From Bacteroides sp. (GTDB taxonomy: Bacteria; Bacteroidota; Bacteroidia; Bacteroidales; Bacteroidaceae), in contig JAGOOC010000005.1 of NCBI GenBank assembly GCA_017992695.1, forward strand, positions 50,743 to 104,332: DNA of 53,590 nucleotides, read 5' to 3'. The position numbers and the translations under genes were made by a program. How positions within the stretch are numbered: position 1 is the first letter of the stretch; the number at the start of each line of letters is the position of its first letter. Shown here one piece after another: positions 35,796 to 44,003 of this stretch. Below the pieces are notes generated by a model that saw nothing but the letters and a program-made list of their open reading frames with translations, did no database searches and had not been told where the DNA came from.

Positions 35796-35879
35796 GTTTC
35801 AACGCATTGAAACAATTGTTTCTCCATGGTGAAACTTTTGTTTCAACACGGTGGAACCGCAGTTTCACCGCATTGAAAC
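35796..35879. repeat. Array A: four 18-bp palindromes at 22-bp period
   Basis: Four imperfect palindromes of the form GTTTC-n8-GAAAC occur at 35796-35813, 35818-35835, 35840-35857 and 35862-35879 (unit 3 has GGAAC), with 4-base spacers AATT, TTTT and CGCA. The start-to-start step is exactly 22 bp. Because GAAAC-n4-GTTTC joins successive units, dyad axes recur every 11 bp, about one helix turn. The array lies 11 bases downstream of the stop of the minus-strand PCMD gene. Confidence 0.95.
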
Positions 35880-35890
35880 AAAAAATGATA

Positions 35891-37369
35891 TTACTCACCA
35901 ATAACTTCTAGCTCATCAACGATAAGCGTACTGCCTACTGCTCCCTTAAACTTATCTCCTTCTTTACTTGAAGAACAAACAATAGCCATTTTATATTTAG
36001 CACCGGCTTCATAAGTTTTACCCTCTACAAAAGTGAATGGAATATTGAATTCTGTATAATCAGCTTTCGCTGTACCGTCTTGTAATACAGCCTTAGCGAC
36101 TATTTTATCAGATGTATTGATATCATGTCCAGTCAAGAATTCATTATCAGCATTTACTTTATACAATATGGCTGCAATAGAACATTCATCTATTTTATCT
36201 ATTATGGCATCTTTAGATCCATTATAGAAGGGAGTTCCTGCAGTGTATTTATACCAACCTTTAAACCTGACAGGCTTCTTTTTGTAGGGAATACCAAACT
36301 TTGTGCTCGCCAACTTATCACCAGCATTAAGGATAAACGCTCCTGTAAATAAAGATCCGGCAGTAACGACAGGCGCCAACCCGAAACCCGCTCCTTGCGT
36401 ATAAAGAGTTACTAACTTTACAGCAAATCCACCTTCCTTTGCATCCGTATCTTGCAACACAGGAAAACCTCCTTTAAAACCGAACGAAGCCAAAGTTTCC
36501 ACGCCAACATTACTAGAAGCTAACTCAGTCGTAGGAAGTGGAGTCAGGTATTTATTATTGTTTTTTCCAGCTTCTCCCCATTCTTCAAAAGAATACTTCA
36601 GTATACTCATATTACCTGAAATGGAAGCCACATACTCTTTTACCGTACCATTTTCAGCAACAACCGTATAAGTCACCACTTTCCCACCGGAAAAGTCTTG
36701 TGCTACTCCACTTGCAGGAGTCACAGTCGCTTTGTCAGAAATAGCAAATATAGGAATCATTGCTCCCAATTCATCTGCTGTAGCAGCTTCATTCACTTTA
36801 AAAGTAATTGTTCCTTGCTCTTCGTTAATAGTTGGTTGTTCCAACACGAAAGCATTGTCAATGGCAAAAGTGATGATTTTAGCCTCGGCATTCTCATTTC
36901 CGCTCAATTTTTCACCAGAGTAAGCTACTTGAACAGACTGTCCAAGTGATTGAACATCGACATCGATATCCATTTGAAGGCTACCTTTTCCAATTATTCC
37001 TTTTACCGTTACAGGGCAAGTTCCAATAGGAGCAAGCAATGTTAACGTTTGAGAACCTGCAAATGAATACACATCACCCGAGCGCTTCAAATCACAACGT
37101 TCAATAGTAATAGTACCGATATTCATACCAGCAAAAGTGAAATCTTTCAATTCCATTTTTATCTGATTATCTCCAGCCTTAGATATTGTTACATTCTTAG
37201 GTAATTGATTGGCAATAGGCGTTTCATTTACTACAATATCCAAAGTACCTTTATAAACACCAACCAGCTCTTCATCTACTGGGAAGACATCGTCATCATC
37301 ATTATTACATGCCGTAAACAAACCCATTGAACAAATCAATGCACACAAATACAATAAACTTTTTTTCAT
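35891..37369 (-). CDS. Calycin-like / PCMD-domain lipoprotein
   Basis: A 492-residue lipoprotein starting at the ATG at 37369 (MKKSLLY; a GTG three codons upstream is less likely). The lipobox is LFTAC, followed by acidic NNDDDD, which in Bacteroidetes favours surface export of lipoproteins. Residues 35-150 are a calycin-like beta domain (VGVYKGTLDIVVN onward), then a beta-sandwich repeat region (about 165-255) of the type found beside PCMD, then the PCMD domain to the end (FKGAVGSTLIVDELEV). It faces its paralogue at 33748-34890 across the barrel gene. Function unknown, probably cell-surface glycan-related by domain name only. Confidence 0.85.
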   Translation of the reverse strand: MKKSLLYLCALICSMGLFTACNNDDDDVFPVDEELVGVYKGTLDIVVNETPIANQLPKNVTISKAGDNQIKMELKDFTFAGMNIGTITIERCDLKRSGDVYSFAGSQTLTLLAPIGTCPVTVKGIIGKGSLQMDIDVDVQSLGQSVQVAYSGEKLSGNENAEAKIITFAIDNAFVLEQPTINEEQGTITFKVNEAATADELGAMIPIFAISDKATVTPASGVAQDFSGGKVVTYTVVAENGTVKEYVASISGNMSILKYSFEEWGEAGKNNNKYLTPLPTTELASSNVGVETLASFGFKGGFPVLQDTDAKEGGFAVKLVTLYTQGAGFGLAPVVTAGSLFTGAFILNAGDKLASTKFGIPYKKKPVRFKGWYKYTAGTPFYNGSKDAIIDKIDECSIAAILYKVNADNEFLTGHDINTSDKIVAKAVLQDGTAKADYTEFNIPFTFVEGKTYEAGAKYKMAIVCSSSKEGDKFKGAVGSTLIVDELEVIGE

Positions 37370-37606
37370 AATAATCACGTTTAGTTATTAATATAGTTTC
37401 TCTTCTCTATTCATTATAAAGAAATTAGATACTATTAAGTAGTACAAAAAACAGTGCAAAGTAACGGTTTTTTTTCCTTTCAAGCAAGTTCCATTCTATG
37501 TATTCTATGTCCTAAATTTAAGAATCACTGAAACCACTCAATTAAAATAGTGTGTACTTAAGCAGAGAATTCAAAAAGGGAAACATCTTTCTTGGGAAAA
37601 GTTTGT

Positions 37607-37614
37607 TATATTTG
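37607..37614 (+). promoter_or_regulatory. -7 box for aroC
   Basis: TATATTTG matches TAnnTTTG, 28 bases before the aroC ATG. No clear -33 box is visible at 19-21 bp. Confidence 0.4.
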
Positions 37615-37642
37615 CATATAAAACAACTTAAAAATCAATCAT

Positions 37643-38719
37643 ATGTTCAATTCATTCGGCAATTTTTTAAAACTCACCAGTTTCGGCGAATCGCACGGAA
37701 AGGGAGTTGGAGGAGTTATTGATGGTTTTCCCGCGGGTATCGTCATTGATGAGGAGTTTGTGCAAAACGAGCTTAACCGTCGCAGACCCGGACAATCGGC
37801 CATTACGACTCCACGCAAGGAGGATGACAAAGTGGAGTTTCTCTCCGGTATCTTTGAAGGAAAATCGACCGGGTGCCCCATCGGGTTTATCGTATGGAAT
37901 GAGAATCAACATCCCAACGATTACAACAATTTGAAAGAGGTGTTCCGCCCTTCGCATGCCGACTATACCTATCATGTGAAGTACGGTATCCGTGACCATA
38001 GAGGTGGAGGAAGATCCTCGGCACGCGAAACCATTTCACGCGTGATAGGTGGCGCATTGGCTAAGCTGGCCTTGAACCAATTGGGCATTACCATTACGGC
38101 TTATACGTCTCAGGTGGGACACATCAAGCTTGAAGGGAGCTATACCGATTACGACCTCACAACGATCGAAGACAACCCTGTGCGCTGCCCCGATCAGGAA
38201 AAGGCCAAAGAGATGGGAGACCTTATTTTCAAAACAAAAGGCGAAGGTAACACCATCGGAGGGGTAGCCACTTGCGTTATCAAAGGGTGCCCCATTGGGT
38301 TGGGACAACCGGTGTACGGAAAGCTACACGCAGCTTTGGGCGGAGCCATGCTCAGCATTAACGCAGTAAAAGCGTTTGAATACGGCGACGGGTTCAAAGG
38401 ATTGAAGCAAAAGGGATCGGAGCAAAATGATGTATTCTACAACAACAACGGACACATCGAAACACGCACCAATCACTCTGGAGGCATTCAAGGGGGCATC
38501 AGCAACGGCCAAGATATCTTCTTCAGAGTAGCCTTTAAACCCGTGGCAACTGTACTGATGGAACAGGAGACCGTGAACATCGACGGTATAGACACCACGA
38601 TGAAGGCTCGCGGACGACACGATGCTTGCGTGCTACCGCGCGCGGTGCCTATTGTAGAAGCCATGGCTGCCATGACTATACTCGATTACTACCTGATAGA
38701 TAGAATGACACAATTATAA
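37643..38719 (+). CDS. aroC: Chorismate synthase
   Basis: Last step of the shikimate pathway: makes chorismate from EPSP with reduced FMN. The 358-residue protein has the signatures [21 protein letters not shown] in two parts ([10 protein letters not shown] with catalytic His), [21 protein letters not shown], and the C-terminal [17 protein letters not shown]. The M20 peptidase follows 21 bases downstream on the same strand. Confidence 0.97.
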   Translation: MFNSFGNFLKLTSFGESHGKGVGGVIDGFPAGIVIDEEFVQNELNRRRPGQSAITTPRKEDDKVEFLSGIFEGKSTGCPIGFIVWNENQHPNDYNNLKEVFRPSHADYTYHVKYGIRDHRGGGRSSARETISRVIGGALAKLALNQLGITITAYTSQVGHIKLEGSYTDYDLTTIEDNPVRCPDQEKAKEMGDLIFKTKGEGNTIGGVATCVIKGCPIGLGQPVYGKLHAALGGAMLSINAVKAFEYGDGFKGLKQKGSEQNDVFYNNNGHIETRTNHSGGIQGGISNGQDIFFRVAFKPVATVLMEQETVNIDGIDTTMKARGRHDACVLPRAVPIVEAMAAMTILDYYLIDRMTQL

Positions 38720-38740
38720 CCCATCCTTTACCAGAATTAA

Positions 38741-40099
38741 ATGAACGAAATACAAAAATACATAGCTGCCAACGAGCCAAAGATGATGAACGATCTGTTC
38801 AGCCTCATTCGCATCCCAAGCATTAGTGCCAAACCCGAGCATCGTGCCGACTTGATGGCATGTGCCGAACGATGGGCACAACTGCTGCTTGAAGCTGGGG
38901 CGGATGAAGCCATCGTAATGCCCTCTAAAGGAAACCCCATCGTGTACGGACAAAAGATAGTAGACCCCGCAGCAAAGACTATACTGGTCTATGCTCACTA
39001 CGACGTGATGCCTGCCGAACCGTTGGAACTTTGGGTAAGCCCACCTTTCGAACCCGAGATACGCGACGGGCACCTCTGGGCTCGTGGTGCAGATGATGAT
39101 AAAGGACAGTCTTTCATTCAAGTAAAAGCATTCGAATACCTTGTAAAGAACGAACTCTTGAAGAATAATGTCAAGTTCATTTTTGAGGGAGAAGAAGAGA
39201 TCGGTTCGCCCAGCCTTGAGGCTTTCTGCGAAAGACACAAAGAGCTACTTCAGGCCGATGTCATTTTGGTTTCGGACACCAGCATGCTAGGAGCCGAATT
39301 GCCATCACTGACTACCGGTCTGCGTGGATTGGCCTATTGGGAAGTAGAGGTAACAGGACCGAACCGCGACTTGCATTCGGGACACTTTGGCGGAGCAGTG
39401 GCCAACCCCATCAACGTGCTTTGCGGCATGATTAACCAAGTAGTAGATGCCGACGGACGGATTACCATCCCCGGATTCTATGACGACGTAGAAGAGGTAC
39501 CCACTGCCGAGCGCGAGATGATTGCCCACATCCCTTTCGATGAAGCGAAATACAAAGCAGCCATTGGCGTAAAAGAGCTGGCCGGAGAGAAAGGATACAG
39601 CACGCTAGAGCGCAACAGCTGCCGCCCTTCATTCGATGTATGTGGCATTTGGGGCGGATACACCGGCGAGGGTTCGAAGACCGTGTTGCCTTCGAAGGCT
39701 TTTGCCAAGTTATCTTGCCGACTGGTTGCACACCAAGATCATCATCAAATATCGAAATTATTTACCGATTACTTCTGCTCCATAGCCCCGGACACCGTGC
39801 AGGTAAAGGTTACTCCCATGCATGGCGGACAAGGGTACGTTTGCCCCATCTCCCTCCCCGCCTATCAAGCTGCCGCAAAGGGATTTGAGATCGCCTTCGG
39901 CAAGAAACCGCTGGCTGTGCGTCGAGGCGGTAGTATTCCTATTATTTCAACATTTGAACAAGTGTTGGGCATTAAAACAGTGCTGATGGGGTTCGGATTA
40001 GAATCGGATGCCATTCACTCGCCCAATGAAAACTTCTCGTTAGACATCTTCCGAAAAGGGATAGAGGCAGTGGTGGAGTTTCACCACGCTTACCGCTAA
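38741..40099 (+). CDS. M20 family metallopeptidase (dipeptidase-like)
   Basis: A 452-residue zinc peptidase of the M20 family. The metal and catalytic residues are seen in YAHYDVMPAEP (His-x-Asp), ARGADDDKGQSF (bridging Asp), EGEEEIGSPSL (general-base Glu plus zinc Glu), VILVSDTSMLG (Asp) and HSPNENF near the end (His). Residues 200-320 form the lid/dimerisation domain. The domain set fits dipeptidases such as CNDP2-type, and the substrate is not known. Its stop overlaps the stop of the convergent putA gene by three bases. Confidence 0.92.
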   Translation: MNEIQKYIAANEPKMMNDLFSLIRIPSISAKPEHRADLMACAERWAQLLLEAGADEAIVMPSKGNPIVYGQKIVDPAAKTILVYAHYDVMPAEPLELWVSPPFEPEIRDGHLWARGADDDKGQSFIQVKAFEYLVKNELLKNNVKFIFEGEEEIGSPSLEAFCERHKELLQADVILVSDTSMLGAELPSLTTGLRGLAYWEVEVTGPNRDLHSGHFGGAVANPINVLCGMINQVVDADGRITIPGFYDDVEEVPTAEREMIAHIPFDEAKYKAAIGVKELAGEKGYSTLERNSCRPSFDVCGIWGGYTGEGSKTVLPSKAFAKLSCRLVAHQDHHQISKLFTDYFCSIAPDTVQVKVTPMHGGQGYVCPISLPAYQAAAKGFEIAFGKKPLAVRRGGSIPIISTFEQVLGIKTVLMGFGLESDAIHSPNENFSLDIFRKGIEAVVEFHHAYR

Positions 40100-43000
40100 T
40101 CGACGGGCGGCACATCTGTAATGCTGCCGTAGCGATGATACTCAAACGCGATGCTTTGCTCCTTGATGTAATGAAGTAGCTCTACCCTTCCGTTTTTTAC
40201 CGGTGGGGTGGTAGCTACATACTTATCTAAACGGGCAGCTTCGGTGTAAATGCGCCGGTCTATATCGGGCGTACAAGTACGGATGCGTTCATAGTCGGCC
40301 AGCGTACCCAGAAATTCCTCAAGCGTCTCTTCATTAATTGTACAACCGTTCAACGGCAATTCAACGATGCGATGGTCTCCGGGATCGATGCTGACAACCA
40401 GACTTGTTCGGCACAATTGTGCGGCATAGATCACCCGGCTTATTTGCTCTACAGTATCGGTTGGGGTTACTCGCAAGACCATGTTCTTTAATGAAAGGTA
40501 GCGGAATAGATTCTGCTCGCCACAAAGTTTGTTGATATCGCGCGAACGCGAAAACTCTTGCTGCCACGCCTCCTCATAGCTGCGTTTGTAATCGGTAGCA
40601 CTACCGGGACTATCGGTGATGTATACAAAACTAGTTCCATAATTGGGGCCACCCGCTTTGAGCCCGCCACCAAAGGCAGAGCGCTTCATCCCCCCGAACG
40701 GTTGCCGATTGACAATGGCACCCGTAATGCCTCGGTTGATGTACAAGTTACCAGCCATCAGCGAGTCTCGCCAGAGCTTCTGCTCCGCTTCGTCCAAACT
40801 TTGCAGCCCCGAGGTTAAGCCATAATCCAATCCATTTACCCAGTCGATGCCCTCTTGCAGGTTTTCTATGCAAGCTACACTCAGTAGGGGAGCAAACAGT
40901 TCGGTGGTAAACGAATAGCTTCCCGGTTGTACATCCCACTTGATGGTGGGGGCCAGTATGTATTGTTTCTCGTCCAGAAAGCGAGGAGGAACCAGCCACG
41001 ACTCACCCGGCTCTAGCGTTAAGGCTTGCAGCAACTTCTCATTTTTGTTAGTAATCATCGGGCCAATCACGTTGCCCACCTCCCATACACTGCCTACCTT
41101 CAGGCTGGTTGTGGCATCAATCAGCTTCTCGCGGAAACTCTTGTCTTCGTATACCGATCGTTCTACCAACAGTAGCGAGCAGGCCGAACACTTCTGCCCG
41201 GCATTGCCAAAGGCAGAGTTCACCACGTTCATGATGGCATGGTCGCGATCGCCCGAGGCGGTGAGAATCATCGCATTCTTGCCACCCGTTTCTGCCGAGA
41301 GCGGAGTGGTGGGGTTGAGTTGCGCAATGTTGCGGGCGGTGTCTGTGCCACCGGTCAGAATGATGTGTTCAACCTCGGGGGCGGTAGTGAGCACACGGAG
41401 TGCAGGGCGATCGGTGATAATGACCTGCAACGCCTCTTTGGGCACACCCGCTGCCCAGAAGGCTTGCGCAAACAGCCACGCCACGGGAGCAGCCACGGTG
41501 GCCGGTTTCAGTATCACCGTGTTTCCACCGGCCAATGCTGCCGCAACACCACCCACGGGGATGGCGCAAGGGAAGTTCCAAGGCGATACAACCAGTATGG
41601 TTCCTTTGGGGCGCATCTTGATATCGTTCATCGCAGCGAAGCGTTTCATCGTGGTGGTATAGAAACGGGTGAAATCAATGGCTTCGGACACTTCAACATC
41701 GCCCTCGACTACCGTCTTTCCAGTCACAGCACACATGCAGCCTATCAGGTCGCCCCGCAGTTCGGCCAGTCGGTTGGCAACGTTGTATAAGATTCGATGG
41801 CGATGCTCAAGCGTTGTCTCGCGCCATCCTGCCGGGTCGGCATCGGCTATGCGGATGATCTCCTTCGCCTGCTCGGTATCGGCCTGCGACATTTCAAAAA
41901 GGCACACCTCATCGTTCTGGCAACGGTCGCTGTAGCGGTGTCGCTGTTGGGTCACTATCGTTCTATCTCCTATCTGCAGGGGGATCATCTCGGGTTTGTC
42001 GGTTGTGCTCTTCTTCCATCGGGCAACGATCTTCTCGACCCATTGCTGATTCTGCGGAAGATCAAAATCGGTATCCGGTTCGTTCTTCATCCCGTCGGCA
42101 GGGGGAACGGGCACATAGGGCAGGTTGCGATTCTGCGTACGTGGCGAGCTGTGCGTCAGGGAGTCTTTCAGCGCATAGGCTTGTTCGAACTGCTCCGAAA
42201 GAAAATCCCACGTGGGTGTGCCGGGTTTGAGGTTGAAAGAGTGGGTCAGGAAATTGTCGGGAGCGGTGTTTTCGTCCATGCGACGCACCAAGTACGAGAC
42301 GGCATTCAGAAAATGTTCATCCTTCACCACGGGCGTATAGAGTATGACGCGGTTGCCCAGTTGCGACTGTGCCCGCCACACGTGGTCGGCCATTCCCTCG
42401 AGCATCTCGAAGGTCATGTAGGCCGATGATCCCAACTTGCGACCCAGCAGGTAGGCATAAGCAATGGTAAAGAGGTTGTGCGAGGCTACGCCCAGATGGA
42501 GCACCCGGGCATTCTCGAGTTCCAGCCCCCGTTCGAGCAGGTGCATGTAGTTGGCATCGACTTCAATCTTGCTGTGACGGACGGGGTTGGGCCAACCACG
42601 AAGCGACGAGATAATGGTCTCCATCTCGAGGTTGCACCCCTTAACCAGGCGCATCTTCAGGGGTGCTCCGCCTGCGGCTACGCGCTGCTTGGCAAAGTCG
42701 AGGAGTTCGGTCTGAAAGTCGAGCGCATCGGGCAGGTAGGCTTGCACCACAATACCGGCTTCGTAGTGCTTGAATTCGGGCAGGCTGAGCACCGCTTTGA
42801 ACAGGCGCAGGGTGAAGTGGGTGTCTTTGTACTCCTCCATGTCGAGGTTGATGAACTTGGGGCGTTTCACCCCTTGCTCGTCGGTGTAGGGAAAGTCGAT
42901 GGCTTTCTGGTAGAGTGCAGCCATACGCCGCACCAGTTCGGGGAAGCTTTCGTGGTAGTTCAAGGCATGCGTTTGCGCATAAATTCCCGATATTTTGACG

Positions 43001-43527
43001 GAGATGTAATTGATATCGTTGGCTTCGAGTGCTTTGAGGTAGTGCCGGTAGCGGTGATCGGCCTCGCCATTGCCCAAAACGACTTCGCCCAGCAGGTTCA
43101 CGTTTTGCCCGATCTGTTGATGCGTGCGCTCGGCAAGGTGCTCGGTGAGGTGCGGACGGGCTTCGTCAATAATCACCTTCGAGGTATCCATGCGCAGACG
43201 CTTCTTTATGATGGGTATGGCTACAAAATCAAAATGATAGCCGAAGTTTTGATAGAGTTTAAACAAGAAGGTATCGCGTTTATTGAAGAACTTAGGAACG
43301 CCGTACTGGTCGATCAGCGTTTTAATGCGCCGGGCAAGCTTCTTGTTGTTGCGTATTTGCGACGACTCGTCGAGCATTCTCACCAAGAACTTCTTGTCCT
43401 GCGGGCGCTGCACCATCACAGCGTATTTCTGCTGTTCGCGCCTCTCATCGGCAGTAATCGTCTCTTCGCACGTATTGTACAGGGTCAGTACCCAATCCTG
43501 CACTTCGTCAATCGTTGGTTTCTCCAT
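40096..43527 (-). CDS. putA: Bifunctional proline dehydrogenase / P5C dehydrogenase
   Basis: Oxidises proline to glutamate in two steps in one 1143-residue chain. The N-terminal ~450 residues are the FAD proline dehydrogenase barrel (VKISGIYAQTHALNYHESF, VKGCNLEMETIISSLRGWPN). From about residue 540 is the P5C (aldehyde) dehydrogenase, with GTILVVSPWNFPCAIPVGGV, SAETGGKNAMIL and catalytic Cys780 in NAGQKCSACS. I place the start at the ATG at 43527 (MEKPTIDEV); the frame is open 150 bases further but crosses the promoter. There is no N-terminal ribbon-helix-helix, so unlike E. coli PutA it cannot repress itself by that fold. The gene ends in a 3-base stop-codon overlap with the convergent M20 peptidase. 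Confidence 0.95.
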   Translation of the reverse strand: MEKPTIDEVQDWVLTLYNTCEETITADERREQQKYAVMVQRPQDKKFLVRMLDESSQIRNNKKLARRIKTLIDQYGVPKFFNKRDTFLFKLYQNFGYHFDFVAIPIIKKRLRMDTSKVIIDEARPHLTEHLAERTHQQIGQNVNLLGEVVLGNGEADHRYRHYLKALEANDINYISVKISGIYAQTHALNYHESFPELVRRMAALYQKAIDFPYTDEQGVKRPKFINLDMEEYKDTHFTLRLFKAVLSLPEFKHYEAGIVVQAYLPDALDFQTELLDFAKQRVAAGGAPLKMRLVKGCNLEMETIISSLRGWPNPVRHSKIEVDANYMHLLERGLELENARVLHLGVASHNLFTIAYAYLLGRKLGSSAYMTFEMLEGMADHVWRAQSQLGNRVILYTPVVKDEHFLNAVSYLVRRMDENTAPDNFLTHSFNLKPGTPTWDFLSEQFEQAYALKDSLTHSSPRTQNRNLPYVPVPPADGMKNEPDTDFDLPQNQQWVEKIVARWKKSTTDKPEMIPLQIGDRTIVTQQRHRYSDRCQNDEVCLFEMSQADTEQAKEIIRIADADPAGWRETTLEHRHRILYNVANRLAELRGDLIGCMCAVTGKTVVEGDVEVSEAIDFTRFYTTTMKRFAAMNDIKMRPKGTILVVSPWNFPCAIPVGGVAAALAGGNTVILKPATVAAPVAWLFAQAFWAAGVPKEALQVIITDRPALRVLTTAPEVEHIILTGGTDTARNIAQLNPTTPLSAETGGKNAMILTASGDRDHAIMNVVNSAFGNAGQKCSACSLLLVERSVYEDKSFREKLIDATTSLKVGSVWEVGNVIGPMITNKNEKLLQALTLEPGESWLVPPRFLDEKQYILAPTIKWDVQPGSYSFTTELFAPLLSVACIENLQEGIDWVNGLDYGLTSGLQSLDEAEQKLWRDSLMAGNLYINRGITGAIVNRQPFGGMKRSAFGGGLKAGGPNYGTSFVYITDSPGSATDYKRSYEEAWQQEFSRSRDINKLCGEQNLFRYLSLKNMVLRVTPTDTVEQISRVIYAAQLCRTSLVVSIDPGDHRIVELPLNGCTINEETLEEFLGTLADYERIRTCTPDIDRRIYTEAARLDKYVATTPPVKNGRVELLHYIKEQSIAFEYHRYGSITDVPPVD

Positions 43528-43555
43528 ACTATTCGCTGATTTAAAATGTATTACA

Positions 43556-43577
43556 TAAAGGTAAGGAGTAGACTCCT
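43556..43577 (-). promoter_or_regulatory. putA promoter with possible operator palindrome
   Basis: On the minus strand TACCTTTA (43563-43556) resembles the -7 box, seven of eight bases, 29 bases before the ATG at 43527. Directly upstream, AGGAGT-ag-ACTCCT (43564-43577) is a perfect 6-bp-arm palindrome filling the -7/-33 spacer, a classical operator place for a dimeric repressor. Confidence 0.5.
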
Positions 43578-43869
43578 CATCGGTAAAAATAGAATTAAAT
43601 TTTGGAATAGAAAGAATAAATCGAGGTAAATGATGGAGAGAGCGTGCAATTATCTTTTCCATCGCACAAAAAAGCAACTCGGGGCAAGGGGAGAGGCGAT
43701 AGTTGCTGATGAAGAGAGGGTTACCGCTCTGTTTTGTTCGTGTTACGGAACTAAGCGACGAACTCTGCTTAGTGCTTGTAGTGACAGGTTACATCTCTTC
43801 ATTGCACACGTTACGTAAGGGTAAGGAAATGATCGTTAGCCAAGAGGAAAAACATACGAAGACAAAGAC

Positions 43870-43955
43870 CTCCCCACCCGTGTGGGGAGATATGCTCACC
43901 CGGGTGGGGAAGTCTCCTCACCAAGGTGGGGAGATTTACCCACCTACGTGGGGAG
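43870..43955. repeat. Array B: four GC-rich palindromes at 22-bp period
   Basis: Four 20-bp units close to CTCCCCACnnnnGTGGGGAG occur at 43870-43889, 43892-43911, 43914-43933 and 43936-43955, with 2-base spacers AT, GT, AT. Unit 1 is a perfect palindrome (8-bp arms); units 2-4 are imperfect. Centres are at 43879.5, 43901.5, 43923.5 and 43945.5, exactly 22 bp apart, and the half-sites alternate every 11 bp. The array starts 48 bases downstream of the topB stop on the minus strand. Confidence 0.93.
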
Positions 43956-44003
43956 GCAATTATCGTTAGGACAAAAGGGATTCGCCGTTACGCCTTTGAG
44001 CAA

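Larger units (their letters stand above)
43528..44003. other. Intergenic region between topB and putA
   Basis: 476 bases with no supportable gene. On the putA side it has a TACCTTTA -7 box with an adjoining perfect palindrome (43564-43577). Its topB side holds palindrome array B (43870-43955). Small open frames at 43630-43969 have no coding character and run into the array. Confidence 0.75.

Noticed and set aside
35796-35879. Array A as a CRISPR array
   Set aside because: Spacers are only 4 bases, units are palindromes and there are no cas genes.
37379-37642. Attenuator or leader peptide upstream of aroC
   Set aside because: No reading frame rich in Phe, Tyr or Trp and no terminator-like hairpin were found.
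42478-43539. Plus-strand reading frame of about 353 codons
   Set aside because: Antisense shadow of putA.
43630-43969. Small plus-strand frames between putA and topB as genes
   Set aside because: Composition is not protein-like, they run through the array and have no start context or family.
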